Positions 46,768 through 59,479 of a stretch of 64,000 bases of DNA are shown here, piece by piece. Position numbers and translations under genes: made by a program. Positions within the stretch are counted from its first letter, which is position 1; the number at the start of each line of letters is the position of its first letter. The notes under the pieces were generated by a model. It ran no database searches. It was not told the DNA's origin and saw only the letters and a program-made list of their open reading frames with translations. The stretch comes from Lunularia cruciata (lineage: Eukaryota > Streptophyta > Marchantiopsida > Lunulariales > Lunulariaceae): the NCBI GenBank assembly GCA_948567375.1, contig OX419758.1, positions 11,103,001 through 11,167,000 of the forward strand, written 5' to 3'.

Positions 46768-49700
46768 ATGGCGACTGTGGAAAGCGGAATTATGAGTTTC
46801 ACCATAGGCGGCCCTAGTGGGGCTTTTCTTACACATACAAGTTCACGAGGTTTTGTCTCCAAGTCCTCAACTGGATGTACCCATTGCGTGAAGGAGAAAA
46901 CCGGAGGTGCAAGTCACCTGTATGGGAAGAAGCTTGACAGGAGAGGAGAAAGTTACCCAAGGGGGAGGAAAATAGAAGGTGCCGGTAGAGCGGAGAATCT
47001 GAAGTTAGGGTTAGTTCCAGGTAGGGACGTCATGGAGACACGGTTCTTAGGCTCTGGAATTTTAGGTGGTGAAAATTTTCGGGGTTTAGTTCCACTGGCT
47101 CTGTCAGCAGGAAGGTTTTGCAGTAGAAATGGAAGTGGATTGGCTAGCAGCTTAAATTCTTCTAAGAGGAAGGCCGACGGAAAGAGTGCAAAGAGCAGGA
47201 GTAATTTTTCCGGTTCTGTTGGTGCAAGAAGAGGAGAGATTAAAAGGATAGGGCATAGAAGACTGTTCCAGCTTAGGGCGCAGAAGCGGGGCTCTGGGGA
47301 GCAGTGGGGCATCAAGTCTAGAAAAGTAAGAATCGGCCTCACATACCGGTTGCTTCAGTTTGGAAGAGGAGGAGGGTCAGAAGGGGGATCCTCTGGTGGT
47401 GGAAATAATGGTAATGGCAATGGCTGGGGTGGTTCTGGTGGTGATGGAAATGGTAATGACGACGAGCAGTTTCCTTCCCCAGAGGAAGGGGGTTTCAATT
47501 TCTTCACGAGTCTTTACCTTCTTTTCAGAAACAAGTGCAAGTCTGGACTGTGGATATGGGCAGCATCTGCGTTCCTGGCTGGGTTTCTCGTAAGCTCGTT
47601 GGAGTCGACGGATCATGCTCACGCTAAGTCCTTTTCCAAGCCTCGGATGCTGGCAGATGGAACCAACGGTGGGGTTGGTGGCAATGGCGGTGGTGAAAAG
47701 ACTGGAGTTGTTGTTGAAGGCAGCGAAGGAGAGGGAAACAAGGGGCTGTCAGGAGCGATCTGGGAGGTGAAAGGTGGTAAATGGATGCGCTATATAACAG
47801 ATCTGGAGGAAGACGAATTTTTGCTTGACGACGTCAAGCGTAGTGAGGAAGAAGCACAAGCTTACGAGCATAGTTTTGAGACCGCCGAGGAGAGAAAGGC
47901 GCACGGGGACGAAGTGAAGAAGAAGAAGCAAATAAGTTGGCCGTTGCAAGGCAAAAGTATCCAGGCAGTTCTACAAGATGCTGGAGTCAAGTGTGGCGAG
48001 CTGGTCAAACAAGTATTTCTGCCTGCAGGGTTTCCTGGGAGCGTCACTGAGGATTACCTCGAGTTCACATGTTGGAGACTAGCTCAAATCGTTGCCAGTC
48101 AAATCAGTGGAGTTTTGACTACCCAGGTTCACACTTCGTCTCACTTCCACTAGCTCCTGGACTTTCTAGAGTATTATTATTTACTTAACCTGGTCCAGAG
48201 TTATGGCCGGTTTTTGAGATGCGAGCTTTGTAGGGAGGAGTGCAGTCTGCTTTGAGTCTATCTACAGGTTTCCCGTATTGTGTCATCGTTGTCCTTCGTT
48301 TTCCAGGGCTCTGTCCTCACGGTAGGACATGGTTGCCTTGGGCATAACCCTCCACTTTGGGACGTCAGTCTTTGTCTGGTCAATGAACACTGAAGTTCTG
48401 ACCATCCTCGACACCTATAGTGTAAATATTGCGAGCATCATGTCTTCTCCTAAGCACTCGCAAAATCACTGACTGGACACCCTTCTGCGCTCAGGCGCTT
48501 CTTTATGCTGTAGGGTTGGGGAAAGGAGCTATTCCGACCGCGGCTGCTGTGAATTGGGTTCTTAGAGATGGTATTGGATATCTCAGTAAAATTATGCTGT
48601 CGAAGTACGGACGGCATTTTGATGTTCATCCCAAAGGATGGAGGCTTATATCAGATATTATTGAAAACGCTTCCTACGGATTGGAGCTGCTTACACCAGC
48701 GGTTCCCCATCTCTTTGTCTACTTGGCTGCAGCAGCAGGCGCTGGGCGTTCTGCGTCTGGTTTGATTCAGGTGTGAAGACACTCAAATGAGTTTAATATA
48801 GAATAATATGAATTTTATGCACCTCGACTCCAAGATTTTGCCAAAACTTTCCTAGGTAATACCCGTGACGGTCTTCAGAGTGGTACTTAATTCACTGAGG
48901 TTATTCTTTAAGGTACTGGTTGATTTGACTCTCAGATTTGATTTTCAATCTTACTCGATCTGGTTGTCTGTTCATAGGCTGCGACAAAGAGTTGTTTCAA
49001 TGCCAATTTTGCAGCTCAACGGAACTTCGCAGAGGTAAGAAGGTTGGAAGCAATCATAGTCAGGTGTTCCCGGTCGGAGAAGGGGAAACGCTTCATGTGT
49101 AAACTTCAGTTTGGCTTCTTGCAATGCACCGAACTGTATGTTCCTTACTAACTTCAAATCAGCCATTAAACATCTCATTTGTGTCTTGCACAGCCCCTGA
49201 TATTCTTTCTCTGTTTTTATAGATCATTGCCAAGGGAGAAGCTCAAGGAATGGCAAGCAAATCCGTCGGTATTGGACTTGGAATCTTGATATCAGGTTAT
49301 GTGGGATCATCGGGACCATTATTGGTGGTCACTTTTGGGGCTGTCAGTGCCCTACATATTTTTTTCAATCTGAAGTCGTATCAGGCAGTTCAGTTGCGGA
49401 CATTGAATCCTTACAGAGCAAGTAAGTATCTCCTCTATTTCCCACCTATAATGGCTGAAAATAATAAGATGGAAGGAAGTGCCTATGGTGGAGTCACGCG
49501 TTATGCATCCAAGCGGCCTATACAAGGATTCCAATTTCAACTCAGCGCAGAATTAGGTCGAAAAAAGTAGTATCAGTAAATCAATTTAGAACTTTGAGTT
49601 GTCTCCCATGTTTGAATTAAAGTTTTTCCATGGGAGAAAATTTCAGATTTCTGAGTGCATTTAATCTGGATAGTTCTTTGGGATAAATTCGGAGTCTCCA

Positions 49701-51028
49701 TCGTAAATATTGAGTTTTCTTGTCACGTTTGCTGCCCAACTACATCATCGTTTGGGTTCAAGCAAGTTTGGTATGCTCGTATATAGTTTCCGTACATGCA
49801 GCCATTTCCAATAAGTAATGACTAGATAGAGTCACCTCCTCTTCTTTGAGTAGCAAGTGGTTTAGGAACATAAAATATATTTGTCTTCAGGCAGTTCGAG
49901 AAGAGTCACCAGGATCTTACCTTCCGTTACTTCTTGCTTTGCCACAGGTCTTGTAATTGCAGAATACCTCGACAGCGGAAGAGTACCAAATGTAAAAGAC
50001 GTCAACGCCGAAGAGCCGATCTTCTTTGGACTACCTTTCTTCGATTATAAATCTACGCACAACCAGGTACAGTTTTGAATCAGTCTCAGTTGGTTGGTAT
50101 TGACCTTTCCATGATCTTAGAAGAGCAGTAGAGAAACTAGTTGACAGCTGTACCAGCAGTATATCTTAGGGCCCTTTTCCTACAAGGCTTTCTTTCTGTG
50201 ATCCGTATGAATCGAACGATGTATTTGCAACGGCAACCCTAGACACCGGTTGACTGAAGTTCTCACTTCACACGGAGATTGAATGTTGGAATCAGTTTTC
50301 CACGGAGATAATAGTATGAGATAAAATCATAAGCAGCGCAACGAGGGCTCATATTTGTTATTGTGTATTGATTATGCAGAAACTGTTGAGCTCATTATCT
50401 CCTTGGGCCAAGAAAATAGCCTCTACTATCGAGAATGATGTTGAGCTGGGTGCTAGCTTAGGAGAAGTGGTGCACACGAAAGGCGAGGCGGATGCATTGA
50501 TGGACCTTTACAGCCGGGACCAATATCTCTTAGCTAAACGGGGAAAGCGCACGATGGTAAGTTCTCATGGTCTGAGAGGATATGTCTGGTAGCAAGTTTG
50601 GGCTTATCACAGTTCAATCACGGATAACATACCTCTTGTCATTTGTCTCGAGTATTTAGTGAGATTTTTGTCGTTCACTTCCTCCTATTCGGGGGTTCTG
50701 TGCTCATTGAAGGGCTGTTGACTGTCGGCTGGCTGTTCAGGTGGTTCTTAAAGACGGAGCATCTCCCCGCGATATGCTTAGAGCTATGGTGCAATTGATG
50801 TACATGCATAACTCCAGCAAAGGACAAAGTATTTTCTCAGACGGCATCGCTAGGGATTGTAGTAGGGACGGTATACTACGAGTGACGCATGACCAAATGG
50901 ATAAGAATTTTGATAGTATAACAGCTGTTCTTGCAGAGGGTGGATGGGTGAGTGACGGTCTTGTTGCCAGGCCTGCACCAAATAGGCTCCTCGATAAACT
51001 GCCCTCAGGCGCTACAGCAATTGGCTGA
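46768..51028 (+). CDS. RUS1: RUS/DUF647 plastid protein, ROOT UVB SENSITIVE 1-like (7 coding exons, 824 aa)
   Basis: RUS1 is a DUF647 protein required for normal early seedling growth and UV-B tolerance in Arabidopsis; its biochemical activity is not settled (family knowledge). Exons: 46768-48126, 48495-48770, 48978-49034, 49223-49421, 49948-50066, 50380-50556, 50741-51028, all with GT-AG introns; total 2475 nt, in frame. DUF647 begins near residue 419 with [20 protein letters not shown]. It continues with [30 protein letters not shown], the Asn-Phe-Ala-Glu stretch across exon 3 and [11 protein letters not shown]. Then come [10 protein letters not shown] and [14 protein letters not shown] (family boundary, which fixes the exon 5 acceptor) and a C-terminal RUS tail. 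The first 400 residues are much longer than in Arabidopsis RUS1 (about 608 aa in total). They comprise a Ser/Arg/Lys-rich N-terminus like a chloroplast transit peptide, a Gly/Asn-rich stretch near 200-235, one hydrophobic segment near 265-285 and an acidic linker. ATG 46768 is the first ATG of the frame. Confidence 0.87.
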
Positions 51029-51309
51029 TGTGAAAGCTTGATGTAGGTAGTAATAAACAGCCTTCCTAAATCACGAATGAATTCCTTCATCGGTTTCTGT
51101 CAAACATATGTATATATAGGCTGGATGCTCGATGATGTGCAGATGATGTTTAGCTTGGATGCTGTCAAACATAATGTTAGTATCGATCTTGGATTGTCAA
51201 TCTGTGATCGATATCAGTGGGTTCCCGCATACCATCTTGGATGCAGTTCGTCTCATACCACAGTCGGTGTGATTTATCCCGTGAATCCCATCCATCTGAC
51301 CTAAACGAA

Positions 51310-51526
51310 AGCAGCTATGTTTTGCAACGCTGCACTTTTGCAACATTGGAATTTCAGAGCACCGCATAATAACGTATACTGGAAATGAAAGTTGAGACTG
51401 AGTGTGTTCTTTCTCGTGTATGTATCCACCAGAACTACACGAAAATCAGCTAACTTTTGCAACGCCGCACTTTCGCCGCATTGGATCAAAATAACACCAC
51501 ATGATAAGTACGGTATACTGGAGGGG
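51310..51526. repeat. Diverged direct repeat, about 80 bp, two copies
   Basis: AGCTATGTTTTGCAACGC...GTATACTGGAAATG (about 51310-51388) and AGCTAACTTTTGCAACGC...GTATACTGGAGGGG (about 51448-51527) are diverged copies about 137 bp apart, 0.3 kb downstream of the RUS1-like stop codon. They may lie in its 3' UTR or be a remnant of a transposon. Confidence 0.75.
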
Positions 51527-52009
51527 AAAGAGGATAGTCGAGTGGAGCCCCAACCTTGTGATCTTTATCCTCTGATGGGTCTCTTATCGCCCTGCAAATT
51601 ACGTTAGTGTAGTGATTACTTCATACAATCTAGCCCACATTGGTAAAGGACAAGATTGTGGGGTTTGCGCTCACATCACGTCTGGAATTGTATTTACCTG
51701 TCCCCCGGTTAATCCAAGGCAAGATGTGCGTCCGCTCTTTTGGTGGAATCTCTAGGTTCTTTACCCGCAACCTAGAAATAGGAATCCGCATCATTCTGTG
51801 GATTGTATTCAACATTCCGACGGTTGATGGAAGCCAAGGTAGATAGATATTCACACTAAAGTCTTCTGGTTCTTACACATCTGCGATAAATGTGTAAGTG
51901 AGATATCTGAGACATGGTTCCAAAGACCAGGTTCGATTTACTAACCATCATTCCTATAGTTTTTGCATGTCAATGGTCGTCTTTCTAATAGTACTTTCAT
52001 CATACGGAA

Positions 52010-52560
52010 AAGTAAAAAGACGCACCACCTAGAACACTGAAAGATAAGATGGGAAGACTCCATCAAGCCCGTACAAACAATCAAGTAGAACACATGAAGG
52101 ATGGGAAGACTCCATCAAACCGTACAAGGTAGAAAAAAGAAAAAGGCATACGAGGTAAAATGAAACTAGGCCCTAATATTATCTTTATGAAATAATAGTA
52201 CGATATATAATGATACGAACTATAATGATACGAAAAGGAGAAACATAAATACAAGGTAAAATGAGGCTGGCACTAATAGTACCCACATGAGACAATAAAA
52301 TCGATATGAAATATTTGTCACATGAATTAGGCAAGTCACTAAAATTTACGATATCCAAAGAAAAAACATCACCTTGCTCTTGCACTTGCTGTTCTAGAGT
52401 TCGGTGTTGGATAATGAACATAAGTTGTCTCAAGTATATTACAAAGGTACGAGGTATGAGATAAGTTCTCGTTACAAACCACGAGAGTGAGAGTAGTACC
52501 CTGGGGGCCTAAAATGATAAATGTGTATGTTGCACCCGCACTAAAAGTCATGTTTTGTAG
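52010..52560 (-). mobile_element. 3' fragment of RLE non-LTR family with duplicated tail
   Basis: On the - strand, 3' UTR homology is clear near 52430-52530 (CTCACTCTCGTGG... matches the 45190 and 24660 regions). Two tail modules (near 52040-52070 and 52090-52130, both with GATGGAGTCTTCCCATC) lie at the 3' end, followed by a terminus ending GCGTCTTTTTAC. The coding part is absent. Confidence 0.65.
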
Positions 52561-55500
52561 AATATGTGCCTTAGTTACCTATCTAGTAAACTCGTTTGCC
52601 GTGGGACAAATTTGTGTGTAGTGACATGGCTTGATCCGCGGAATGTAGGGGATTTTCTGAGATACACGAAAATCCACACAACGTCCGCATCTAGTTGGTG
52701 GACTAGTTTGTTTTCGATTGACTGAGCGCTGCCTCAGATCCCGGCAATCTACCGCTGTAGTTCCAGTTTCTTACCTACGTCTCCTTCACAATCCGCTTCC
52801 GGCGTACATTTCCTGAGTCTGTTATAACTAGATCAGTGTTTTCCATTCTTTCTTACACGATGTGTTGCCCGTACCGAATTGTTTCACTTCTCTTCGGGAG
52901 GATGAAAATCTTCTCGATCTTCAGTTTAGTTTCTTGTATTTCATCGCTCTACATGAGTTAGAGGAGGTCCAGGCACTTTGAAGAGGAGTGTTGGGACTGG
53001 TTTTAATCCCTCACAGTACCTTCAGGTCGATAGAATCCACTGCCAAGATGACTAAGGCATGAACGCCTCGAACTTGGTCTTCAAAGATTTGATCGTTATT
53101 GATCCCAACTGGTTCACAAGATCACACAATCTCGTACAATCCTGAGATCCCCTGATCTAATGAACCAATTGAAATCAGAAATGATCAAATCCAGCTCCCC
53201 TTCTGCGCGAGTTCGCCACGATTCCTACTAGTTGGACTAATCACGATACCAAACCAATCGCAGCAGAATCTGGATACGGCCCAATCCGATAAACGCAACC
53301 CGGAGGGCAACCACGGGACAAGGGGGATGACTTAAATCTGAGTAAACCACGCTCAATCCACCAAGGAACGGTTCAATTCCTGGTCCCATTCAAGTGGATT
53401 TTTCGTCTGTTGTGTACAAAAGCTACTATCAGAGCACACCCATTGAAGTTGGATGCTGTCAGCGAAACTTCTGAGTTTATGTATGCCTCAAATGAATCAG
53501 TCGTGCACACATGTCACGCCTGGGATTAACGAGAGGCGTTGACGATCTAGTGGGAATCTAAAGGCCCCCAATATAGGTCAACTGGTCAAAGCAAAGAAGG
53601 TCTGCACCCCGTAGCATTCTCGTAATCCTCGTTAGCAAAAGCTCGGCATCCCTGAAAATTCAATATTTGCTACATCAGACTGGCGAGAATCTGTACAAGT
53701 GATTCAATGCTATGCACCGAAAACCCCCTAGGTTATCACCAGCAGACACAATAGCTTCGAATGAGGCCGAATAAGGACCTCAGTAGAGGTAGATCGTCAG
53801 AGATCCAGGAGGAGTGTCGAATAGGTTGTCCTTGCAAGTAAGGGTTCGGCAGTCCTGCAACTCCGATCCTTTCTACATTATAGGCCATGAACGATACAGA
53901 CTGTACGCAGGTGGACGGTGAATCAAGACCTCAGGAGAGGAGTTATCAATCAGAGAAATGCAAGGGCAGGCTGAGGAGGTTCTCCTTGCAAGCAAGGTCC
54001 CAGCGCCCGATGCAGCTAAGACGACTGTTGCTTTTTTCATCACAGGTCTTGACTGGACAATAGGGGAAAGTCTTGACTGTACACTGATCACCCACCGCAA
54101 AGATTTTCATCGCACAGAAGGAAAAGGACATGCACAAACCAGATCAAACCCTTGGCGGCCTAGAAGAAAAGTACTGATCAGTAATGAAATAAATGTTTCC
54201 AGGTAACATGACGGCTGAAGCGCACTTCTCTCTACGCCTGTGTTATGAACAACCAACAAGACCCTAGCAACAAATCGACTAAACAACATCGGGAGGCAAG
54301 CGCAATCGGGAGCGAAAGACCATACTCGTCTGAAGAACTGCTGCAACCTCATTGGCGATACGAGAACGGCTACATGTATCTGAGCCGCTAAGCAAAGGCG
54401 AGGGAATAAAAGATGAGCTTTAGGGTTTGGGCCGATCAATTCGACGCAGAAAGCCGAACATCTGCAATGACACGTCCTCAGGAAAGAATCAATTGAGGTA
54501 CTCAAGAGGACCGTCGGCATTACGCCTTACCTGTCAATAGCTGCAATCTAGCTGGACTGCCACCTCATCCACCTACTGTCTGGGATGCAGGTGTGGAAGC
54601 TTGTTAATGGTAATCATACCGTAGATAACCAGTCATAACCGATGGTGAGGATGTGGGCAGGGTGAAGACCAAATAAATCGGATGTATAGAGAAAAATGTT
54701 GGGTACATGTCCATGTTATGTATAAGGTATACTACACTGCATATTGATATACCATTTACATATATTATCGTTCTCAGATTCTTAATGTTTCGACCATCTA
54801 TATCTTGCTTAAGAATAGAAGTTTTTAAAGCTTTTGATATTATTCTCAAGTTTCGAAATATCATTCTTTAATAAGAGCACTTATAAGTGATAGATAACTA
54901 TGAGAACCTCATGTCTAACTTGTGAGTATTTTCTTCAGTTGGATCTTTCTTTATCCATTTCGAAAAAATTCAAATCGTGGTAACCAATGAGGATAGCATG
55001 TTCGTTCCTACTAGATGTTTAGTGGCAAATTATAACGATAGCCTCTTTGGTTAGCAAAACCCATGACTATTCAGGCTAACAATAATAACCTCTTTGGTTA
55101 CAACCCCTTAGGTACGGGTAGATACGAGTAAGGGAAACATAACATAGCTGGTCTGGACATGGATAAAATTATTTTTTGTTTATAAAGGTATGCAGATTAG
55201 TTAATTTATGTCTGAAAAAGTAATCGACTTTTTCCAAAATTAGTTTTTTTTGTTTTTTTCAATGTTGAATAATGTTTGATATTCTCGCATTAGTGATAGA
55301 AAAGATATCGCAAAGGTATTGATGTATCTTTAACGCAAAGTTAATTTGGTTCTTTAAAGATTAAATAAAAAATTGAAATTAAAGATATCCAAATATGTCG
55401 GGAGTAGCCTACCATTCATGTGAACATGTACTTGTGAACACCGACGTTCAGTACTATTTTACTATTATTGGTCAAGGATAGGAATGCATAAAAGATTTTA

Positions 55501-56489
55501 AACCTGTTCTGTAGTTCATTGAGGATTTAGCACACAAATTAGAATACAAGATATTTGTTTCATGGATTTCTGATCAAGTACATCTTGTTTCTAATTTTTG
55601 TACAGGTTTGAATCTGATATATTTACATGTATTCCCCCTGATCCATTGAAAGCGTATAATTATGATCTAGAATGTTTAGTCATATTAACTTTTTGTATTC
55701 CATAGATCTTCTTGTATTTCATTTTGAAAGATTCCGTTTTCTGCACAATTATGATTTCTAAATTTTAATAGATTATATTTCTATATACTATATTTGATAG
55801 ATCTATACACAAATGAAATCATCAAGTATCTAAAATTTATTTATTATTATATTTAGAATTCCAGAAAAATTCACCTTCCAACAAGAGTTTCAACTATTTT
55901 GAGTAAATTAACTAATGCAGCAACAATGTAGCGCGTGAGAACCTTGACTATCAGATAGTCAAACACGGAAATTCCGGGATATAGCGGAAGAAAATATTTT
56001 CCTCAATATTAACTTTCCTGGTTAATCGAGAACTAAACAATATATAGAGTAGATTGTAGTGAACAACTGTAACTATGTACCATGTTCCAATGGAAAATTC
56101 ATAGTACATAAGCGTATGAAATTCAACGCAAGTTGCACACCAAGCTTAATCACAATGTATATCTCTAACAAGTGCTGTAATTAAGGGTCAATAACTCGGT
56201 ATTGCGCAACAAATAACTAAATGCTTAATATCGAGATCTGTAATTTTGATTCTAAATAAAATTTAAGGCTACGGTACTCCCTATAATCTACAGAAGCTGA
56301 GGACACCAGAACGTTCTGATTCTGAAGCATTGCGACATTACAGGTCTTCCTGCATTGACTGGTAAGGCCTTTCTGCACTGACATGATCTGAAATGCATCT
56401 CACATGGGTTCGTTGCTTAGCACGATTATGCTCATTCCACAGGACTTACCCCTCTACCTTGTCCTGCGTGTGATATGATGAAAGTAAGA
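52561..56489. other. No gene recognised
   Basis: 52.6-54.6 kb has balanced composition with loosely repeated segments (for example TTGTCCTTGCAAGTAAGG near 53826 and TTCTCCTTGCAAGCAAGG near 53980) and opposed open frames (up to 137 codons, -, 54107-54520) without domains. From 54.6 kb on it is AT-rich. Confidence 0.45.
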
Positions 56490-56604
56490 AAAAGCGATCA
56501 CATACAACACAAGAAGGATGGGAAGACCCCATCAAGCCAAGGTAGAGAGACCAAACAGGTAGAACCGAGCTAGGTTCCAGTAGTAACAGTATCGATATGA
56601 AAAA

Positions 56605-56796
56605 TCTGCACTAATGTATCCAAGATATCCGAGCTATATAAATTCGCAAGATCTACAAATTAGAAATGCATCCGGAAGAGCATCACCTAGAATAGTAACA
56701 TCTGCACTAATGTATCCAAGATATCCGAGCTATATAAATTCGCAAGATCTACAAATTAGAAATGCATCCGGAAGAGCATCACCTAGAATAGTAACA
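56605..56796 (-). repeat. 96-bp tandem duplication, two nearly identical units
   Basis: Units 56605-56700 and 56701-56796 are nearly identical, and a third, diverged unit follows to about 56900. The duplication lies inside the non-LTR 3' UTR fragment and is absent from the other copies, so it is young. Confidence 0.9.
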
Positions 56797-57123
56797 GTAT
56801 CGATATCGAAAATTTGCACTATATGTATCCAAGATATCCGAGCTATACAAATCGAAAGATCTACAATATATTCGAAAAAGTATCACTAGAGTGATTCTCA
56901 AATATATTTAAAAAATATCACTTAGAGTGATTATTGTTCAAATACATCCGGAAAAGCATCATTCTAATCACTCTATAATCCACCAATGCTCTTGGAAGAA
57001 CAATGGACACGGACACACACGGTACACAATATGAGTGATTGTTCTGTAATCCGCCAATGCTCTTTGAAATGGACAAGTACCAAGTATGAGAGTGAGAGTA
57101 GTATCCTTACTAATATGATAAAT

Positions 57124-57184
57124 GCGCGAGAATTTATCATATATAATTTATCAAATATTATTATAATATAATAAATTCTCGCGC
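57124..57184. repeat. Hairpin: 17-bp arms, 27-base AT-rich loop
   Basis: Arms 57124-57140 (GCGCGAGAATTTATCAT) and 57168-57184 (ATAATAAATTCTCGCGC) pair with one mismatch. It is located at the upstream edge of the non-LTR 3' fragment. Confidence 0.8.
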
Positions 57185-57240
57185 ACTCCATGGTATGTCT
57201 CGAGCACACTCCTTGGTACGATGAAAGTCGGAATGGAGAA

Positions 57241-59479
57241 AATTAATAAATAATTGATGCCATTGAGCAGAATAAGACCGTCATCGATATCTGCAAAGTA
57301 AACCACTTTTGTTTTGAGAGACCAAGTTTGAATGTTTGATCCTACCGCATATGATGGTTTTGATTACTGTCTTGTATAGACCCACGATCACGAGCTTATA
57401 CTTCCGATACTATTGCAGATTACTGTAGTATTCGAGTGCATTTATCAAGATTACTATCGCATTGGTAGTGGAATACACCGACCACTCTCAACTCGAACGT
57501 GAGTCGTGAGTGGCACGCAATTGCTTTCTGTTCACTTGGGGGCTCACTTGCCTTGAAAATCCATGTTTGGAACTCTGCTTTGAGATCCCGAATTTTAGAG
57601 TCAAGCTGTATTGCAGAAGTTCCGATGATACAGTTGTCTAATGTTAGTAAAACTGAAAATTGGGATCAATCCCCTCATGCACCCCCGACACCACTTAGAA
57701 AGAGGATAAGATAGCCGCAGGTGTGAATGGTTCAAGAGCGACCTTGCTGTCATATGTAAATGTGACAGCAAGTGCCCTTGTTCCACCTTCGATCGTTGCT
57801 AAGAGCTTCAAAGTGTATGCTAGAGAATGCTATTCAAATTTCAAATCTAATGGTATATCCTGCCTACAGAACGCAGAGTTGGAGACTTACCATTCATATG
57901 ATACCTGGTATTATTCAGATCGACAAGGAAAGGAGTCAGATTAGAGCGGCGGGTGGTTGCAATTGATAATCGGCATTCTCTTTGAGAGTTAGTGACTTGA
58001 GTAGAGATATGCGGCTCTCTTTACAGATTTGACATCTAGTGGTAGCTCCAGAGGCTCAAGATTTTAGTAGATTTCTGAAATACATTCCAGATGGTTTTAT
58101 TAGATCTGCCCAATACACCTAGTACCTGGTACTCTTTGTCGTTGCTTAGGCCTATACCAGTTCAGTCTACTCTGCCAAAATCCTTATCAACGACGATCAA
58201 ATGTAGATGACTTCCTCTCAGTGAGACAGGGCATTCGTCCCATGTGTGTATTCTCGCTGCAGTCCATGAGTATTCTAACTGGTTTCTTTAAATTTGTAAA
58301 ACAAAAACTGAAATCGCAGAGAAAGGTTGATGGCGCCTGGGAGTTTACAATGATGCAAATCTTCTGCGCTGACTACTCCATGCTCGGCTTTACCTCACGA
58401 CTCCATGATTGCTTAATCGGGTGAGTTATACAACCTATGCGTCAGAGTCTTGGATATCATGTCAATCCTTCGTTATTGACATCAAATTGAATGTGAATGT
58501 GGTTTAGCAACTAGTAACTGTCTCCAATTTTGAACGGAGGCAAAAGAATTTGTAATGTCTTGGAATTTTTTTTGACTTGTTCCAAAGATTCAATATCGCG
58601 AGGTGATTAAGTAACTCCTAAAAGGTTTAGACTTGATAGATACTACACCATATAAGGTCTTGCTTATTTCTAACTCGTTCTATACGTTCTATTCTGTGGG
58701 AGTGGTTAAGACATCTGTCACGAATCAAATATGTGACCTCGTAAGGTAGATGATTATAAATGCCAGGGTCTTTGACCAGGTTCGATATCTTATGTTATTC
58801 TGAATTCGATTTTCTTTGCGGTGGCATGGATGTGTGAAAGAGAATTATGGATCTGCTGACAATGTAACGTAAAGAGCAGATGCATTATTTGAAGAACTAA
58901 CGAAACAATTAGGAGAGAAATGCTGCAAACACGCAAGTTGGTGACTAGATGGCTACCGTGGCACAATTGATAGGTTGGGAATTGAAACTTCCCTTTGGTT
59001 GAAGTTATTCTGAGGAAGTGAAAACTGCTCTACTCTTGGACATGTATATTTTTTAGACTCAGGTAAGTACGGGTTTACTAGTCAAAGTGTACCCAAGGGG
59101 AGAAAAACCAACGAGAGGAGGAGCATTAGACATGGAATTTGTCAATTGAAACGGTATGTACATCGGAGCAGCAAATTTCACTATTTTGGTGGCTTCGTCA
59201 CTGACAAAAGCACTTGTGTTCAAACAGCTTAATCCGTACTCTAAAACGTAGCCTGGAGAGCCCTATTTAAACCTCATGAGCTGGCCAGTGCTTGGTGGCT
59301 GTTTAAACAAAAGTTTCAGAAACTATAATCTAGACTACTACCAAATTGTGTCAAAATTACGGGAAATGTAGTTCTGGCTTTCATGAGCTAATGAATTAAT
59401 GCTGCTTGATAGTATAGAAACTACCCTATAGCTTTACAGTTGAGTATCTTGAATTCTTCTCTCTGGTTTTCCTGAGCAG
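57241..59479. other. No gene recognised
   Basis: Two overlapping + strand open frames (57499-57714 and 57723-57944) have balanced composition but no motif that I recognise. They could be exons of a diverged gene or chance. Confidence 0.4.

Larger units (their letters stand above)
56490..57240 (-). mobile_element. 3' fragment of RLE non-LTR family with internal duplications
   Basis: On the - strand the tail (GGCTTGATGGGGTCTTCCC, terminus GATCGCTTTTTC) lies at 56490-56540. The 3' UTR follows upstream, including the GATGCTCTTCCGGATGC block seen in the other copies (near 24570 and 6590) and the CTCACTCTCATACTTGG block near 57080. Part of the 3' UTR is tandemly duplicated. An open frame of 91 codons on the + strand (56614-56889) is only the antisense of this duplication. 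Confidence 0.75.

Noticed and set aside
53420-53445. Possible Ty1/copia primer-binding site (TATCAGAGC)
   Set aside because: Only nine bases match the initiator-tRNA pattern, with no LTR end before it and no gag frame after it.
54107-54520. 137-codon - strand open frame
   Set aside because: Cys/Leu-rich with no motif, no conserved context and overlapping frames on the other strand.
56614-56889. 91-codon open frame encoding a repeated peptide
   Set aside because: It is the antisense of a tandemly duplicated 3' UTR piece of the non-LTR element.
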